The notes below the pieces were generated by a model. That model was not told where the DNA came from. It worked only from the letters and a program-made list of their open reading frames with translations, and did no database searches. Positions 21,735 through 31,315 of a stretch of DNA of 64,000 nt are shown piece after piece (the first letter of the stretch is position 1; each line of letters opens with the position of its first letter). The translations under genes were made by a program, and so were the position numbers. Source of the DNA: Fallopia convolvulus (taxonomy: Eukaryota > Streptophyta > Magnoliopsida > Caryophyllales > Polygonaceae); the NCBI GenBank assembly GCA_964016875.1, contig OZ024736.1, positions 3,541,001-3,605,000 of the forward strand. The letters run 5' to 3'.

Positions 21735-21782
21735 CTCGGTTGTGGAGAATGAGGAGAACTGAGGGTCAGAATGGCCGGCCAT
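21735..21782 (-). pseudogene. PSF2: PSF2 exon 1
   Basis: ATG at 21782-21780 starts MAGHSDPQFSSFSTTE, matching the N-terminus of plant PSF2 (Arabidopsis form MAGQSDPHVSLFS). It is followed by a GT and a pyrimidine-rich intron start. Confidence 0.8.
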
Positions 21783-22354
21783 TGCTGTGTGAACCATATC
21801 AAACTATCAAAGGCTGCACAAAACTCAAACTCCCAAGTATCTCCCGTCTTATAAATCCACGACCCACAACTTCAATTGCTAGTCAGATAACCGAAACATC
21901 AAACAGCTAATTTTAAGATTGAAACGAAAAAAAAATTTGCCTACCAAAAGCACATTCAACAAATTTGTCCATGTCTAGACAAAAACAATATAATTCAATT
22001 AATCAAGCAAAATATTATCAGCCAATAATCAATTACATTCAATTCAATCAATCAGCCTAGTAAAACTCAATTCAATTGAACAAAAATAATTCAATTCAAA
22101 ATCAATTCAAACCCTAAAAAACTCTACTCTCAACAAATAGAAAAAAACTTACAAATAGGTCCGAGGAAACGAAGTGGTGGCACCGTCGAGGCAGGTTGAG
22201 TTCAGGGGTTGGCCAGAATTCCATGCGGCAGCAGTGAGCGAGAAAACGGTTGTGGAATAATGGCGCCCGGTTATGCAACTGGAGGCGGCTATGGGCAGCT
22301 AAAATCAAGAGCAAATGAAGAGACGGTTCAGAGTTTTAAAAGGATACATCATTA
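21783..22354. other. 5' flank of the PSF2 remnant
   Basis: AT-rich, CAATTCAATT-rich sequence followed by a moderately GC-rich patch near 22160-22280. It may include the old PSF2 promoter. I see no other gene; short minus frames at 21593-21802 and 22114-22314 resemble nothing. Confidence 0.4.
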
Positions 22355-22521
22355 ACGTAGATTTTTAGTTTTTTTAAATATCTTTTACATCGGTTATTAA
22401 TATACCTGTAAAAACTACAAATTAAAGAATCGATGTATAATATGGGTCGTATATCTTTTACATCACCTTCCACGCGTCCGGTGTATATTTAGTGATGTAA
22501 AAGAGGATTTTTGTACTAGTG
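22355..22521. mobile_element. One end of a CACTA (En/Spm) element
   Basis: Ends at 22521 with the inverted form of CACTAGTACAAAAA, the usual CACTA terminus. Subterminal repeats containing TTTTACATC and its inverse lie inside it. The second terminus is not found in the window, so this is a truncated piece or the other end is too decayed. It abuts, and probably inserted into, Tat remnant E. Confidence 0.65.
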
Positions 22522-22946
22522 ATATCTATCTCATTTTATACACGTGCCTTAGTGTCTTGTCTTAGGGTGGGCCCGCACAAACGAAGACGCACAATCTTGT
22601 GAGACAGGCAGCACCATCATGGGTGGCCTATGCAGAGCCCCTGATGTGTTTTGCACAGAATATGCCCTTGTGTTGTCTCATCTACACATCCAGTTGCCTA
22701 GGATGCAATAGCATGCGAACTTCAATCTTAGCCTTCTTGCCTCGATGAGATCTTCGTGAAGAGTCCCATCGACAATGTACGAAACGATGGGGGCCATCCA
22801 GCCCTCGGCATGAATGAAAAAAAGCCCCCGATCACGTTGGGCGCCATCTTCCTCTCAACCATTACCTGATTTCCAATTTCCACTGGTAAAGATGAGCCTA
22901 ACCTAGCCAATGTGTCCAACTTAGTGTTAGATGCGCGTTGATAGCC
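22522..22946 (-). pseudogene. Element E: end of archaeal-type RNase H, linker and integrase zinc region
   Basis: RASNTKLDTLARLGSSLP then EIGNQVMVERK matches element C (RTSNTKADALARLGSALP). It is followed by VSYIVDGTLHEDLIEAR, the linker before integrase, and in another frame HKIVRLRLCGPTLRQD, matching HKIVHLGYFWPTLRQD of element C. It ends where the CACTA terminus begins. Confidence 0.8.
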
Positions 22947-23604
22947 GGATCGATGAGGAAGATGATGGTGCAAAGAGATCGCCGAAGAATGGTAGGGAAT
23001 CGTCACTTGGTTCGAAGGTGGTGGAGCTCGGTGGCTGAATTTCATCTGAGATAAAAAGGGTACATCTCCCTAGTCCGGACTCAGAATTGAGTGATTACAA
23101 AGCCCAGAGAAAGATCTTTGAGTCTAGTTTAACCCCTCAAAATTTGAGAGGCAGATGATGTGTAGATTGAAAGGTATATCGATTATACTGAAGTGGTGCA
23201 GAAACCACCGAGATGAAAATGGAGCGATTGAAAATGGAATGGCGGAGTGATGGATACAGTGGCGGAGCCACATGGTGACCAAGCCCCCACTAGATTTAAA
23301 AAAATATTAAAGTACATTCAACTGCATAAAGAGAGTATGGGCTGCTGATAGAGCATATATGTATAGGTCTTAGAGCATGTTTTTATTCCCGTTTTATGCA
23401 TTATTAGATAGAGTTTTACTTTAAGTTGTAGTTTAAGTTTTATTTCGGTTTAGTTCGGAATCTACGCTTCTTGGTGCATAATTGCAGGTCGGAAGGTTAA
23501 CGACGGTGGATGAAGGCTTGGGATGGAACCTCGGGACGCGTAGGAAGCATTGGAAGTGAAGATCAAGGCAAAGGATTACAAAGAAAAGGAGCAAAGTGGC
23601 CAAA

Positions 23605-23715
23605 CCGCGGAGTGGAGCCAAGACCGCGTTGATGATCCAACTTACTGCGGCGTGAGCGCGGGGGAAACCCGGAGAGCGCGGTCGCGCTCTCATGTGCCAC
23701 AAACCGCGCTCCGGC
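23605..23715 (+). repeat. GC-rich dyad module, 5' LTR copy (family A)
   Basis: Contains AGAGCGCG-GT-CGCGCTCT (23673-23690) and flanking ACCGCG and CCGCGCTCC words. Related modules lie in the gag-protease linker, after pol, in the 3' LTR and in the solo LTR. Confidence 0.8.
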
Positions 23716-23816
23716 GGGATGACGTGGCATGGACTTGGGCTTTGCGAGATCTTGTGGGCCGACTTCCTTAATGTTTGTTTGGATATTTTTAGTTCTTTTG
23801 GATATTTTTAGCATAA

Positions 23817-23824
23817 TATAAATA
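23817..23824 (+). promoter_or_regulatory. TATA box of element A LTR
   Basis: TATAAATA, giving a transcription start near 23850, so the hairpin array at 24155-24400 lies in the RNA leader (R-U5). Confidence 0.65.
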
Positions 23825-24154
23825 CTTTCCTTAGATTTTATTTTGGATATTATGCTATCTTTTTGAGTTTTATGCTATTGAACAATTTGGAGATTGGAGG
23901 GAGACAAAAACCCTAGTTTTGCAATTGAAGATCAATTTGACTCTTGTAAGTTTTGTTTTTCTTCAATGACGATTTCTAGCTAATTTTCTCATGTCCAACT
24001 GGTTAGTTGAAGTTGTGTGCATGATTGTTTGTGAGATTTGAATTATTTTAGTTTGCCTTGACTAGATTGAATCTCTCCATGCTTGATTGATTAAATTCAC
24101 TTAGGATTATAATAGAATGATCACCTATTGTACTTTTAGGTTGAATTACAACTA

Positions 24155-24400
24155 GAATAATTAAATAGACGGTGGAATTTGATTATTCATGGATGGATCC
24201 TTTGATTAAACTTATAGACGGTGGAATAAGGTTAATCAAAGGTAGAGAATTTAATCACAAGACTTCATGAATAGACGTTGGAATTCATGAATATTATTTC
24301 TATTGAATGCTTTGAACTTAATTGCATGATCAACTTGACATAGAAGGTTTTCTAGGTTAATTGATAAAAAGGTTGTTAAAGACGGTGTATATTAACAACC
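24155..24400 (+). promoter_or_regulatory. Array of four hairpins with loop AGACGGTGGA
   Basis: Stem-loops are 24155-24188 (12-bp stem with one wobble), 24199-24242 (17 positions, one mismatch), 24264-24291 (9 bp perfect) and 24371-24400 (9 bp perfect). Loops are AGACGGTGGA, AGACGGTGGA, AGACGTTGGA and AGACGGTGTA plus two bases. The stems share no sequence. The 3' LTR keeps all four; the solo LTR keeps three well and the first in shortened form. Confidence 0.85.
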
Positions 24401-24641
24401 ACAATAAGCTTGAATTCATAAATTCATAATAGATTAGTCAAGGGAAATTGAAATAAGGATAATCGATGATCAAAACTCATGTACGCAATGGATACGAAAT
24501 TAGTTGGACGCTTTTCTCCATACTTCAATCTTTAATTGTTTTATTTGCTTAGTTTTATTTACTTAGTTTGTTAGCTTACTACCATAAAACCCCCATTCTA
24601 CATAGTAATATTATTTAAATACAAATAATCTGAGTCTATGT

Positions 24642-24652
24642 GGGTTCGACCC
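24642..24652 (+). promoter_or_regulatory. GGGTTCGACCC motif before the PBS
   Basis: Resembles a tRNA T-arm or B-box (GGTTCGA) and forms a small inverted repeat. It is also present at 56404, 30999 and 50423. Confidence 0.5.
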
Positions 24653-24736
24653 TTACTTCCACTTTGCTAAGGTTAGGAAGTTAGGAATAAATGTTTGACA
24701 GTGCTTTTATAGCGACGTAAAAGTGCTCATCAAATT

Positions 24737-24754
24737 TGACGTTGCTGCCGGGGA
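24737..24754 (+). promoter_or_regulatory. Primer binding site of element A
   Basis: TGACGTTGCTGCCGGGGA right after the LTR, a variant of the Athila-type TGGCGCCGTTGCCGGGGA. Confidence 0.8.
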
Positions 24755-24817
24755 CTCGGCAAATTATTTGTATTTATCTAGTGTTACTTTTTAATTCTTT
24801 TTGGGTGAACCACTTGT

Positions 24818-26520
24818 ATGGTTCATACCCGTGCTACTAATCCATCTCTTGTTGCATTTGATTCAGAAATCGAAATGACAATCTCTAGGTTGCGCAGGCA
24901 AGCTCGTGCGAATTCTCGAGAACTACTGTTCAACCTGGCATCTTCTTCTTCTTCTTCTTCTTTTGATTCTGATAGCGTTCCTGAAATACCAGAGATGGCT
25001 CAGACATTGAGACAGTTAACTGCACCAGATTTGGCACAACAACCATTGGCAATAATGATACCTGCACTCCCTGATGGTGTCCAATTTGAACTGAAATCAG
25101 GATTGATTCACCTCCTTCCTCAATTCTATGGGAAGGCGGGTGAAGATCCCAACAAGCATTTATCGGTTTTTCATGCTGCCTACACTAGCATGAAACCAAA
25201 TGGAGTCGCTGATGACCAAATCAAGTTGAGAGCTTTTGCGTTCTCTTTGAAGGATGCAACGAGTGACTGGCTCTATTATTTGGCTCCTTGCAGTATCGAG
25301 ACTTGGGAGGAACTGAAAATGGCTTTCCTTGAGAAGTATTTCCCAGCCACAAAGCTCTCGAGTATGAAAAAGAGCATTAATAACATTGAACAACTCCCGA
25401 ATGAATGGCTTTATGAGTATTATGAGAGGTTCAAGAAGCTAATCTCAAGCTACCCCTATCATGGTTATTCTAAGATGGATCTTTTTATGTACCTTCATGA
25501 GGGCTTATTGGATGAAGAACGCCGACATGTTAATGCTGCCTGTGGAGGGAACATCCTGAACAAGACTCCTGATGAAGCTTTTGATCTATTTCATGAACAT
25601 TCTGAAGGCTCTCGTCAATTCAGCAAAAGAGCTTCAATGAAGGCAACCCATTTTGTTGATGTTACAGCTTTTCATGAAGATGTGAATGAGTTGAAGTCAA
25701 TGTTCAGGCAATTCATGCTGAAGGGACAACAACAAGTCAAGCCTTGCGGTTTCTGCTCTAATGTTACTCATAAGACAGATGATTTTCCTACTCTTCATGC
25801 TCAAGAGGAGGAAGTTAATGCACTTGGAGGCTAAGGGCCAAGAAGACTAGCATATGATCCTTATTCAAACTCGTACAATCCAGGCTGGAAGGATCATCAC
25901 AATTTGAGGTACGGAAATCAAAATCAACAGCATGCACCTCAAAACGGGCCTCCGGGTTTTAGACCTCCCTTTCAACATCAACCTCAGACTCAAGCACCGA
26001 ATCAAGGCCCATCCTCATCCACAGATGATATGATCCGTGCTCTTACCCAGAATATGACCATTATGCAGCAGACTATGGGCCAAATTCAGCAAGACACCAA
26101 GTCGAGCATCACCAACTTGGAAAATCAAATGAGCAAACATGCAAAGGCAATGAGCAAATTTGAAGCTAAAGATTCCAACAGGTTACCCTCTCAGACGGAA
26201 CTCAATCCTAAACAGAATGTGAATGCAATCTCTCTCCGTAGTGGTAAAGTGTTGGAAAACAAAGCCGAAAAGCAACAAACTTTGCCTGATGAAGAAACCG
26301 AGGGAGGCAAAAATTCGGAGTTGGAATATCATGCCGAGCGCGGGCAAAGCAGCCAGAGCGCCCCCGCGCCACCAAGCCACCAACCGCGCTCTGAGGGGCC
26401 GAGTTACTGCGGCCAGAGCGCGGTCAAAACAGGCCAGAGCGCGACCGCGCTCCGGGACGGTCAAACCGCGCCGGCGGTGAAATGCGACGATCCTTCGATT
26501 CCTTCGACTTCGGTTCTCAA
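24818..26520 (+). pseudogene. gag of element A
   Basis: Capsid protein. ATG at 24818 starts MVHTRATNPSLVAF. The gag domain spans roughly residues 90-270: FELKSGLIHLLPQFYG, GEDPNKHLSVFH, LKDATSDWLYYLAP, FLEKYFPATK, LYEYYERFKKL, AACGGNILNKTPDEAF. A CGFC...H knuckle-like remnant lies near residue 310. A stop at 25832 breaks the frame before AYDPYSNSYNPGW. The C-terminal part is Gln/Pro-rich, then NAISLRSGK, then the GC-rich dyad module read in frame as low-complexity linker. No second start is needed because downstream parts stay in the same frame. Confidence 0.9.
26335..26472 (+). repeat. GC-rich dyad module in the gag-protease linker (family A)
   Basis: Contains AGAGCGCG-AC-CGCGCTCC at 26436-26453 and repeated CCAGAGCGC and ACCGCGC words. 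It resembles the LTR module and more closely the post-pol module at 51228-51375 (shared GGGCCGAGTTACTGC and GAGCGCGGTCAAAAC). Confidence 0.85.
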
Positions 26521-27331
26521 ACCTCCCCCATCTTTTCCCGACGCCTTAAAGGAGACCCGTAAGATCGAGAACGATAAAGAGATCTTTGAAACATTTAGCA
26601 AGTGCGAGGTGAATATTCCACTCCTCAAGCTTATCAAAAGCATTCCCCGCTATGCTAAATTTTTGAAGGAGTTATGTACGGTCAAGCGGAATCAAAAGCA
26701 AAAAGGGAAGCAAAAGATCAAGGTCAGTGAGCAAATCTCAGCGGTTTTCCAAAGACGATTGCCACAAAAATGCGAGGATCCAGGTATGTTCACTATCCCT
26801 TGTATCATAGGTGAGACAAAATTTGAAAAGGCTATGCTAGACTTAGGTGCTTCTATCAATGTTTTGCCTTATTCAATTTATGAGTCTCTTGAGTTGGGTC
26901 CATTGCATGCAACAAGTGTAGTTATTCAATTGGCTAATAGGTCTAACGTTTACCCAAAGGGGATAATAGAAGATGTGCTTGTTATGGTCGATAAGTTGAT
27001 TTTCCCTGCTGATTTTTACGTACTTGAAATGGAACATGACAACCATGCTGCTGCAATCCTTTTAGGTAGACCATTCCTAAAGACAGCCAAAACTAAAATT
27101 GATGTGTGTAGTGGTTCATTAACCATGGAGTTTGATGGGGAATAAGTGGAATACAATATCTATGACGCTATGAAATTCCCCTATGATGTTCATTCTTTGT
27201 GTTCATTTGATGTGTTAGATACTCTTGTGCAAGACTTCTTTGACATTAATGATCATGATGAATTGCAATCTACACTTTAAAACTCTGTGGTTGATAAAGA
27301 TGAAGTGGAATTTATTCTTAATGATGATATG
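26500..27331 (+). pseudogene. Protease region of element A
   Basis: PPPSFPDALKETRK and EIFETFSKCEVNIPLL precede the retropepsin-like domain. It has FTIPCIIGETKFEKAMLDLGASINVLP with the catalytic DLGAS and ends AAILLGRPFLKTAKTKIDV. In-frame stops at 27143 and two more before 27335 follow. This is the usual Athila aspartic protease between Gag and RT. Confidence 0.9.
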
Positions 27332-28305
27332 TAAGAAATTGTAGCCGAGTTGAACGCTCATTATGAGCGACCACTCTTGCTACCGGGCTCAAAGCCCATT
27401 CCACTAACATTGCCAAGCAAGAAGCTTGTTCCCTCTATTGTGCAGGCCCCAAAGGTAGAGCTTAAGCAACTACCGGACCACCTCAAGTACGCTTTTCTAG
27501 GTGATGGAGATACTCTACCGGTGATAATTTCAAACAAGCTGACTCAAGATCAAGAACACCGGTTGTTGGATGTTTTAAGGGAGCATAAATCCGCTATAGG
27601 ATGGACTATTGCCGACATTAGAGGAATAAGCCCCTCTAATTGTATGCATAGAATCCTATTGGAGGATGAAGCAAAGCCTTCAAGACAACCACAAAGGAGG
27701 TTAAACCCGCCTATGATGGAAGTTGTGAAGAAGGAAGTCCTGAAACTTCTTCAAGCAGGAATGATTTTTCCCATATCGGATAGCAAATGGGTAAGTCCTA
27801 CTCAGGTCGTTCCTAAGAAAGGTGGAATCACGGTGAAGGAGAATCAAGATGGTGAGCTAATTCCAACAAGAATTCAAACCGTGTGGCGTGTATGCATCGA
27901 TTACCGAAAGCTCAACACGGTAACCCGTAAAGACCATTTTCCTTTACCTTTTATTGACCAAATGCTTGAGCGACTTGCGGGTCGTTCCTTCTATTGTTTC
28001 TTCGATGGGTATTCAGGTTATTTTCAGATAGCAATTGCACCCGAGGATCAAGAGAAGACAACATTTACTTGCCCTTTTGGCACATTCGCTTACTGAAGAA
28101 TGCCATTTGGTCTATGTAATGCACCCGCAACTTTCCAAAGGTGTATGGTCAGTATATTTTCTGAATACATAGAGAACTTCATTGAAGTCTTTATGGATGA
28201 TTTCACCGTTCATGGCAATGATTTTGATTCTTGTTTAAATCACTTGACACTTGTGCTAAAACGTTGTGAAGAAACTAACCTTTGTCTTAATTCTGAAAAA
28301 TGACA
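27332..28305 (+). pseudogene. Reverse transcriptase of element A
   Basis: VCIDYRKLNTVTRKDHFPLP and FCFFDGYSGYFQIAIAPED precede GTFAY, stop, RMPFGLCNAPATFQR. The catalytic FMDD is in VFMDDFTVHG. Stops at 28094 (TGA for Arg) and 28301 (TGA for Cys of EKCHFMV). The catalytic Asp residues are retained. Confidence 0.93.
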
Positions 28306-28309
28306 TTTT

Positions 28310-28990
28310 ATGGTAGAGCAGAGCATAGTGTTAGGTCATATAGTGTCATCTAAAGGGATTGAAGTTGATAAGGCAAAGGTTGAAGTAATTCAATCCTTGC
28401 CTTATCCTACTAATGTTCGGGAAGTACGTTCTTTTCTTGGTCATGTAGGTTTTTACCGCAGGTTCATTAAAGACTTCTCCAAGATCGCTTCACCCCTTTG
28501 TGAGTTACTCACGAAGGATGTGACCTTTGACTTTAATGAAGCTTGTAAAAAAGCTTTTGATGAGTTGAAGGCTCGCCTCACCACTGCACCAATAATTCAG
28601 CCCCCAGATTGGTCCTTACCTTTTGAGCTGATGTGTGATGCAAGCGACTTTGCGGTAGGAGCGGTTTTGAGCCAAAAGTTTGGTAAGGCTTCTATGACTC
28701 TCAATGAAGCGCAGAAAAATTATTACACCACCGAGAAGGAACTCTTGGCGGTGGTGTTTGCTTTGGAAAAGTTTCGGTCTTATTTGCTAGGTACAAAGGT
28801 GACCGTCTACACGGATCATGCAGCCCTTCGTTACTTGTTGACAAAGAAGGAGGCAAAGCCCAGGTTGATTAGATGGATCTTATTGTTGAGTGAATTCAAC
28901 ATTGAGATCAAAGACAAAAAGGGGGCGGAAAATGTGGTGGCGGATCATCTTAGTCGCTTAGTTCATGAGGGGGAACGATGTGCTCAAATC
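28310..28990 (+). pseudogene. RNase H of element A
   Basis: IVLGHIVSSKGIEVDKAKV links RT to RNase H. The domain has LMCDASDFAVGAVLSQ, YTTEKELLAVVFALEKF, VTVYTDHAALRYLL and VVADHLSRL, so all four acidic residues are present. Confidence 0.92.
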
Positions 28991-28999
28991 ACACCGATT

Positions 29000-29838
29000 A
29001 GAGAAGAATTTCCGGATGACACCTTGTTTTCGGTACGTGTACTTCAACCTTGGTATGCTCATTTGGTAAATTTTCTTGTTTCGAGTGTGTTTCCTCCTAG
29101 CTTTAGCAAGGCCCAAAGGGATAAACTCAAGAGTGAAGCACGGTATTATGTGTGGGACGATCCATATCTTTGGAAACATTGTTCCGATCAGGTAATCCGG
29201 CGTTGTCTTCCCGATAATGAGGTAACTTCAGTTTTATCATTTTTTCATTCTTATGCTTGTGGGGGGCATTTCAGTGCTAAGAAAACCGCTAGGAAAGTAT
29301 TGGATGCAGGATTCTTTTGGCCTACTATCTTTCGGGATGCGTATGCCTTTTTCAAATCCTGTGACTGATGCCAAAGGGTCGGAAATATATCCCGAAAGGA
29401 GGAAATGCCTCAAACATCAATTATCTTTTGTGAGGTATTTGATGTTTGGGGTATAGATTTCATGGGCCTCTTTCCTAGCTCTTACGGGAATATTTATATT
29501 TTATTAGCGGTGGACTACGTTTCCAAATGGGTGGAAGCGAAGGCCACCAGGACTGATGATTCCCCAGTTGTGACAGATTTTTTGAAGGCAGATATATTCT
29601 CAAGATTTGGGATTCCTAGAGCTTTAATTAGTGAAGAGGGATCCCATTTTTGCAACAAAACGGTCAGTGCGCTCTTGAAGAAATATAGTGTCACACACAG
29701 GATGTTCCACGGCCTACCACCCACAAACGAATGGACAAGATGAGGTATCTAACAGAGAGATCAAAGCCATTCGTGAGAAGACGGTGTCGCCAAACCGGTA
29801 GGATTGGAGTACTCGCTTAGACGATGCTTTATGGGCGT
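29000..29838 (+). pseudogene. Integrase of element A, first part (split by element B)
   Basis: Zinc region HSYACGGHFSAKKTARKVL followed by C..C with a TGA between them (29366). The core begins WGIDFMGLFPSSYGN and VDYVSKWVEAKA. The second catalytic Asp position reads SEEGSHF, with Glu in place of Asp. A frameshift follows near 29740, and the sequence ends at the ATAGG target site of element B. It resumes at 50517. Confidence 0.9.
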
Positions 29839-29843
29839 ATAGG
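29839..29843. repeat. Target duplication ATAGG of element B, left copy
   Basis: Matches 50512-50516. Joining the flanks restores the integrase DALWAYR region. Confidence 0.95.
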
Positions 29844-30009
29844 TGATACGCTGGTTTTAGTACAGCGTAATTCTTTATTTTTAGTAGGATTTTCTGAGTG
29901 TTTTAGGCTAGATCAGGATGATTATCTGTAATATCAACAGAAGCCTACAGTTGAAGATTTGGAATACAGAAATCCTAAATTCGAAGTTGAAGTGCTTAAG
30001 GAGTCAAGA

Positions 30010-30205
30010 TCCGCGCCCTCGGATTAGATCCGCGCCCGCGGTGCCGAGAATGAAGCGAAGCGTCCGAAGGCGAGGAAGGCTGGATCCGCGACCGCGGATT
30101 ATTTCCGCTCTTGCGGATCGATGGGATTTCGCGGCCGAGGCAAGAGAGAAGATCCGCGCCCGCGGATTATTTCCGCGCCCGCGGATTATTTCCGCGCTCG
30201 CGGAT
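30010..30205 (+). repeat. CCGCG-dyad module, 5' LTR (family B)
   Basis: Several copies of TCCGCG.CC.CGGAT-like words, including perfect-arm CCGCG-CC-CGCGG. The 3' LTR has fewer copies (49524-49632). Confidence 0.85.
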
Positions 30206-30616
30206 CGAGGGTTTTCAGCGCCGCCTTCGTTTCTTTTATTCTATTTTTTTAGTATTTTTATATCTTTATATTTTCGGACTTATTTCTACTATTTAAGTTA
30301 GTTTCGAGTTTCACTTTAGGGTTACACAATTTAGAGAGACATTCTAGCATACTTTCAGAATTATTTCAGTTTTTAGTTTAATTATGAAGAACTAACTTCC
30401 CTTTGGAGTTTGTTTAATCAAGGAAGCCTTTATATGTATTTCGTGAGATTCTGGTAACTTTTCTATCCATGGTTAATATCAAAACTCTTGTGCTTAATTT
30501 ATGATTATCAATTGATTTCTCTTGGTGCGCAACTTGTTGAATTTGATTGATATTCTATTGTTTGGATTTGTTTGATTGTTGTATGTGCAATCTTATTTAT
30601 CCTTGAAACAACTCTT

Positions 30617-30787
30617 TTCTAGGACTGTGGACTAGAATTGAGAAAGAGTATTTGATTGTTATTTTATGCATGAGACTCGTAGCTTGATTGTATGATTTAA
30701 TATCCTTCTATCCTTAATATTTTGTATGATTTGAATTAAGCGTTCTTGTTCATATCATCGTTTCGCTTGGACCGTGGACAAGCGAAA
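30617..30787 (+). promoter_or_regulatory. Two hairpins with loop GACCGTGGA
   Basis: 30617-30637: TTCTAG stem with loop GACTGTGGA. 30761-30787: TTTCGCTTG and CAAGCGAAA 9-bp perfect stem with loop GACCGTGGA. The 3' LTR copies are 50041-50061 and 50185-50211, with loop AGACCGTGGAC and a wobble-compensated stem. Confidence 0.8.
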
Positions 30788-31092
30788 ATCTTTTATAAGG
30801 ATTGGAATTAACTAGGGAATTAATAGAAAAGTGGATGAATCAATGATCGGATGAGTAAAAAGGTGGAATTGATTGAATAAACTCTATTTTCTTCTAATTG
30901 ATTTAATCCCAATAATATTTGCTTGTTTGTTTATTTGCCTGAACTTCCAAAAACCCCTGTCTTTGCTTTTGCTGATTGATCAGAATCCCGATTCTCTTGG
31001 GTTCGACCCCTTGCTTGCTTACTATACTAGTTAGTAATTTAGGGTTATTTATCTTTGATCTTGGCAACAACGATTTTAGCCGAGTCAAATTT

Positions 31093-31110
31093 TGGCGCCG
31101 TTGCCGGGGA
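31093..31110 (+). promoter_or_regulatory. Primer binding site of element B
   Basis: TGGCGCCGTTGCCGGGGA, five bases after the LTR end, the Athila/Calypso-type primer site. Confidence 0.93.
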
Positions 31111-31150
31111 ATCGGTTTTTAATTTTCTGTTTAATCGGCATTTCTGACGA

Positions 31151-31295
31151 ATCCGCGACCTCGGAATTTTTCCGCGCCCGTGGAAAATCCGCGACCACGG
31201 AATTTTTTCGCGCCCGCGGAAAATCCGCGACCACGGAATTTTTCCGCGCCCGCGGAAAATCCACGACCACGGAATTTTTCCGCGCCCGCGGATTG
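31151..31295 (+). repeat. Four 36-bp tandem repeats in the leader of element B
   Basis: The unit contains CCGCGACCACGGAATTTTT and CCGCGCCCGCGGAAAAT. Each is exactly 36 bp, so both strands stay open with a 12-residue repeat (plus RARGKSATTEFF, minus RARKNSVVADFP). It lies between the PBS and gag. Confidence 0.9.
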
Positions 31296-31315
31296 GTTCG
31301 TCCAGATCCCCCGAA

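Larger units (their letters stand above)
6999..21782 (-). pseudogene. PSF2: GINS complex subunit PSF2, decayed and split by transposons
   Basis: PSF2 is one of four subunits of the nuclear GINS complex, which joins MCM2-7 and CDC45 in the replicative helicase. Recognisable exons on the minus strand lie at 21782-21735, 21615-21560, 20584-20481, 7753-7660 and about 7250-7130, with a doubtful last piece near 7045-6999. Together they follow the order of plant PSF2 proteins from the initiator MAGHSDPQ to the VRFHKVE region. Decay is clear: TGA in place of an Arg codon in exon 3, a small deletion at its end, and frameshifts in exon 5. A Mutator-type MITE, Copia F with its passengers, and a Stowaway MITE lie in the introns. 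Exon and intron borders are inferred by eye. A working copy elsewhere in the genome is expected. Confidence 0.8.
23346..24732 (+). mobile_element. 5' LTR of element A
   Basis: 1387 bp, TGATAGAGC...CTCATCA. Contains TATAAATA at 23817, a GC-rich dyad module at about 23605-23715, the four same-loop hairpins at 24155-24400, and GGGTTCGACCC at 24642-24652 shortly before the PBS. Confidence 0.97.
29844..31087 (+). mobile_element. 5' LTR of element B
   Basis: 1244 bp, TGATACGCTGG...CCGAGTCA. TATTTAAG at 30290, CCGCG dyads at 30010-30205, same-loop hairpins at 30617-30637 and 30761-30787, GGGTTCGACCC at 30999. It is about 90 bp longer than the 3' LTR, mainly from extra CCGCGCCCGCGG units. Confidence 0.96.

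Noticed and set aside
29844..31087. 30-kb block read as one single giant element A without nesting
   Set aside because: Separate LTR pairs with their own 5-bp duplications and restored integrase frame show B and C are later insertions.
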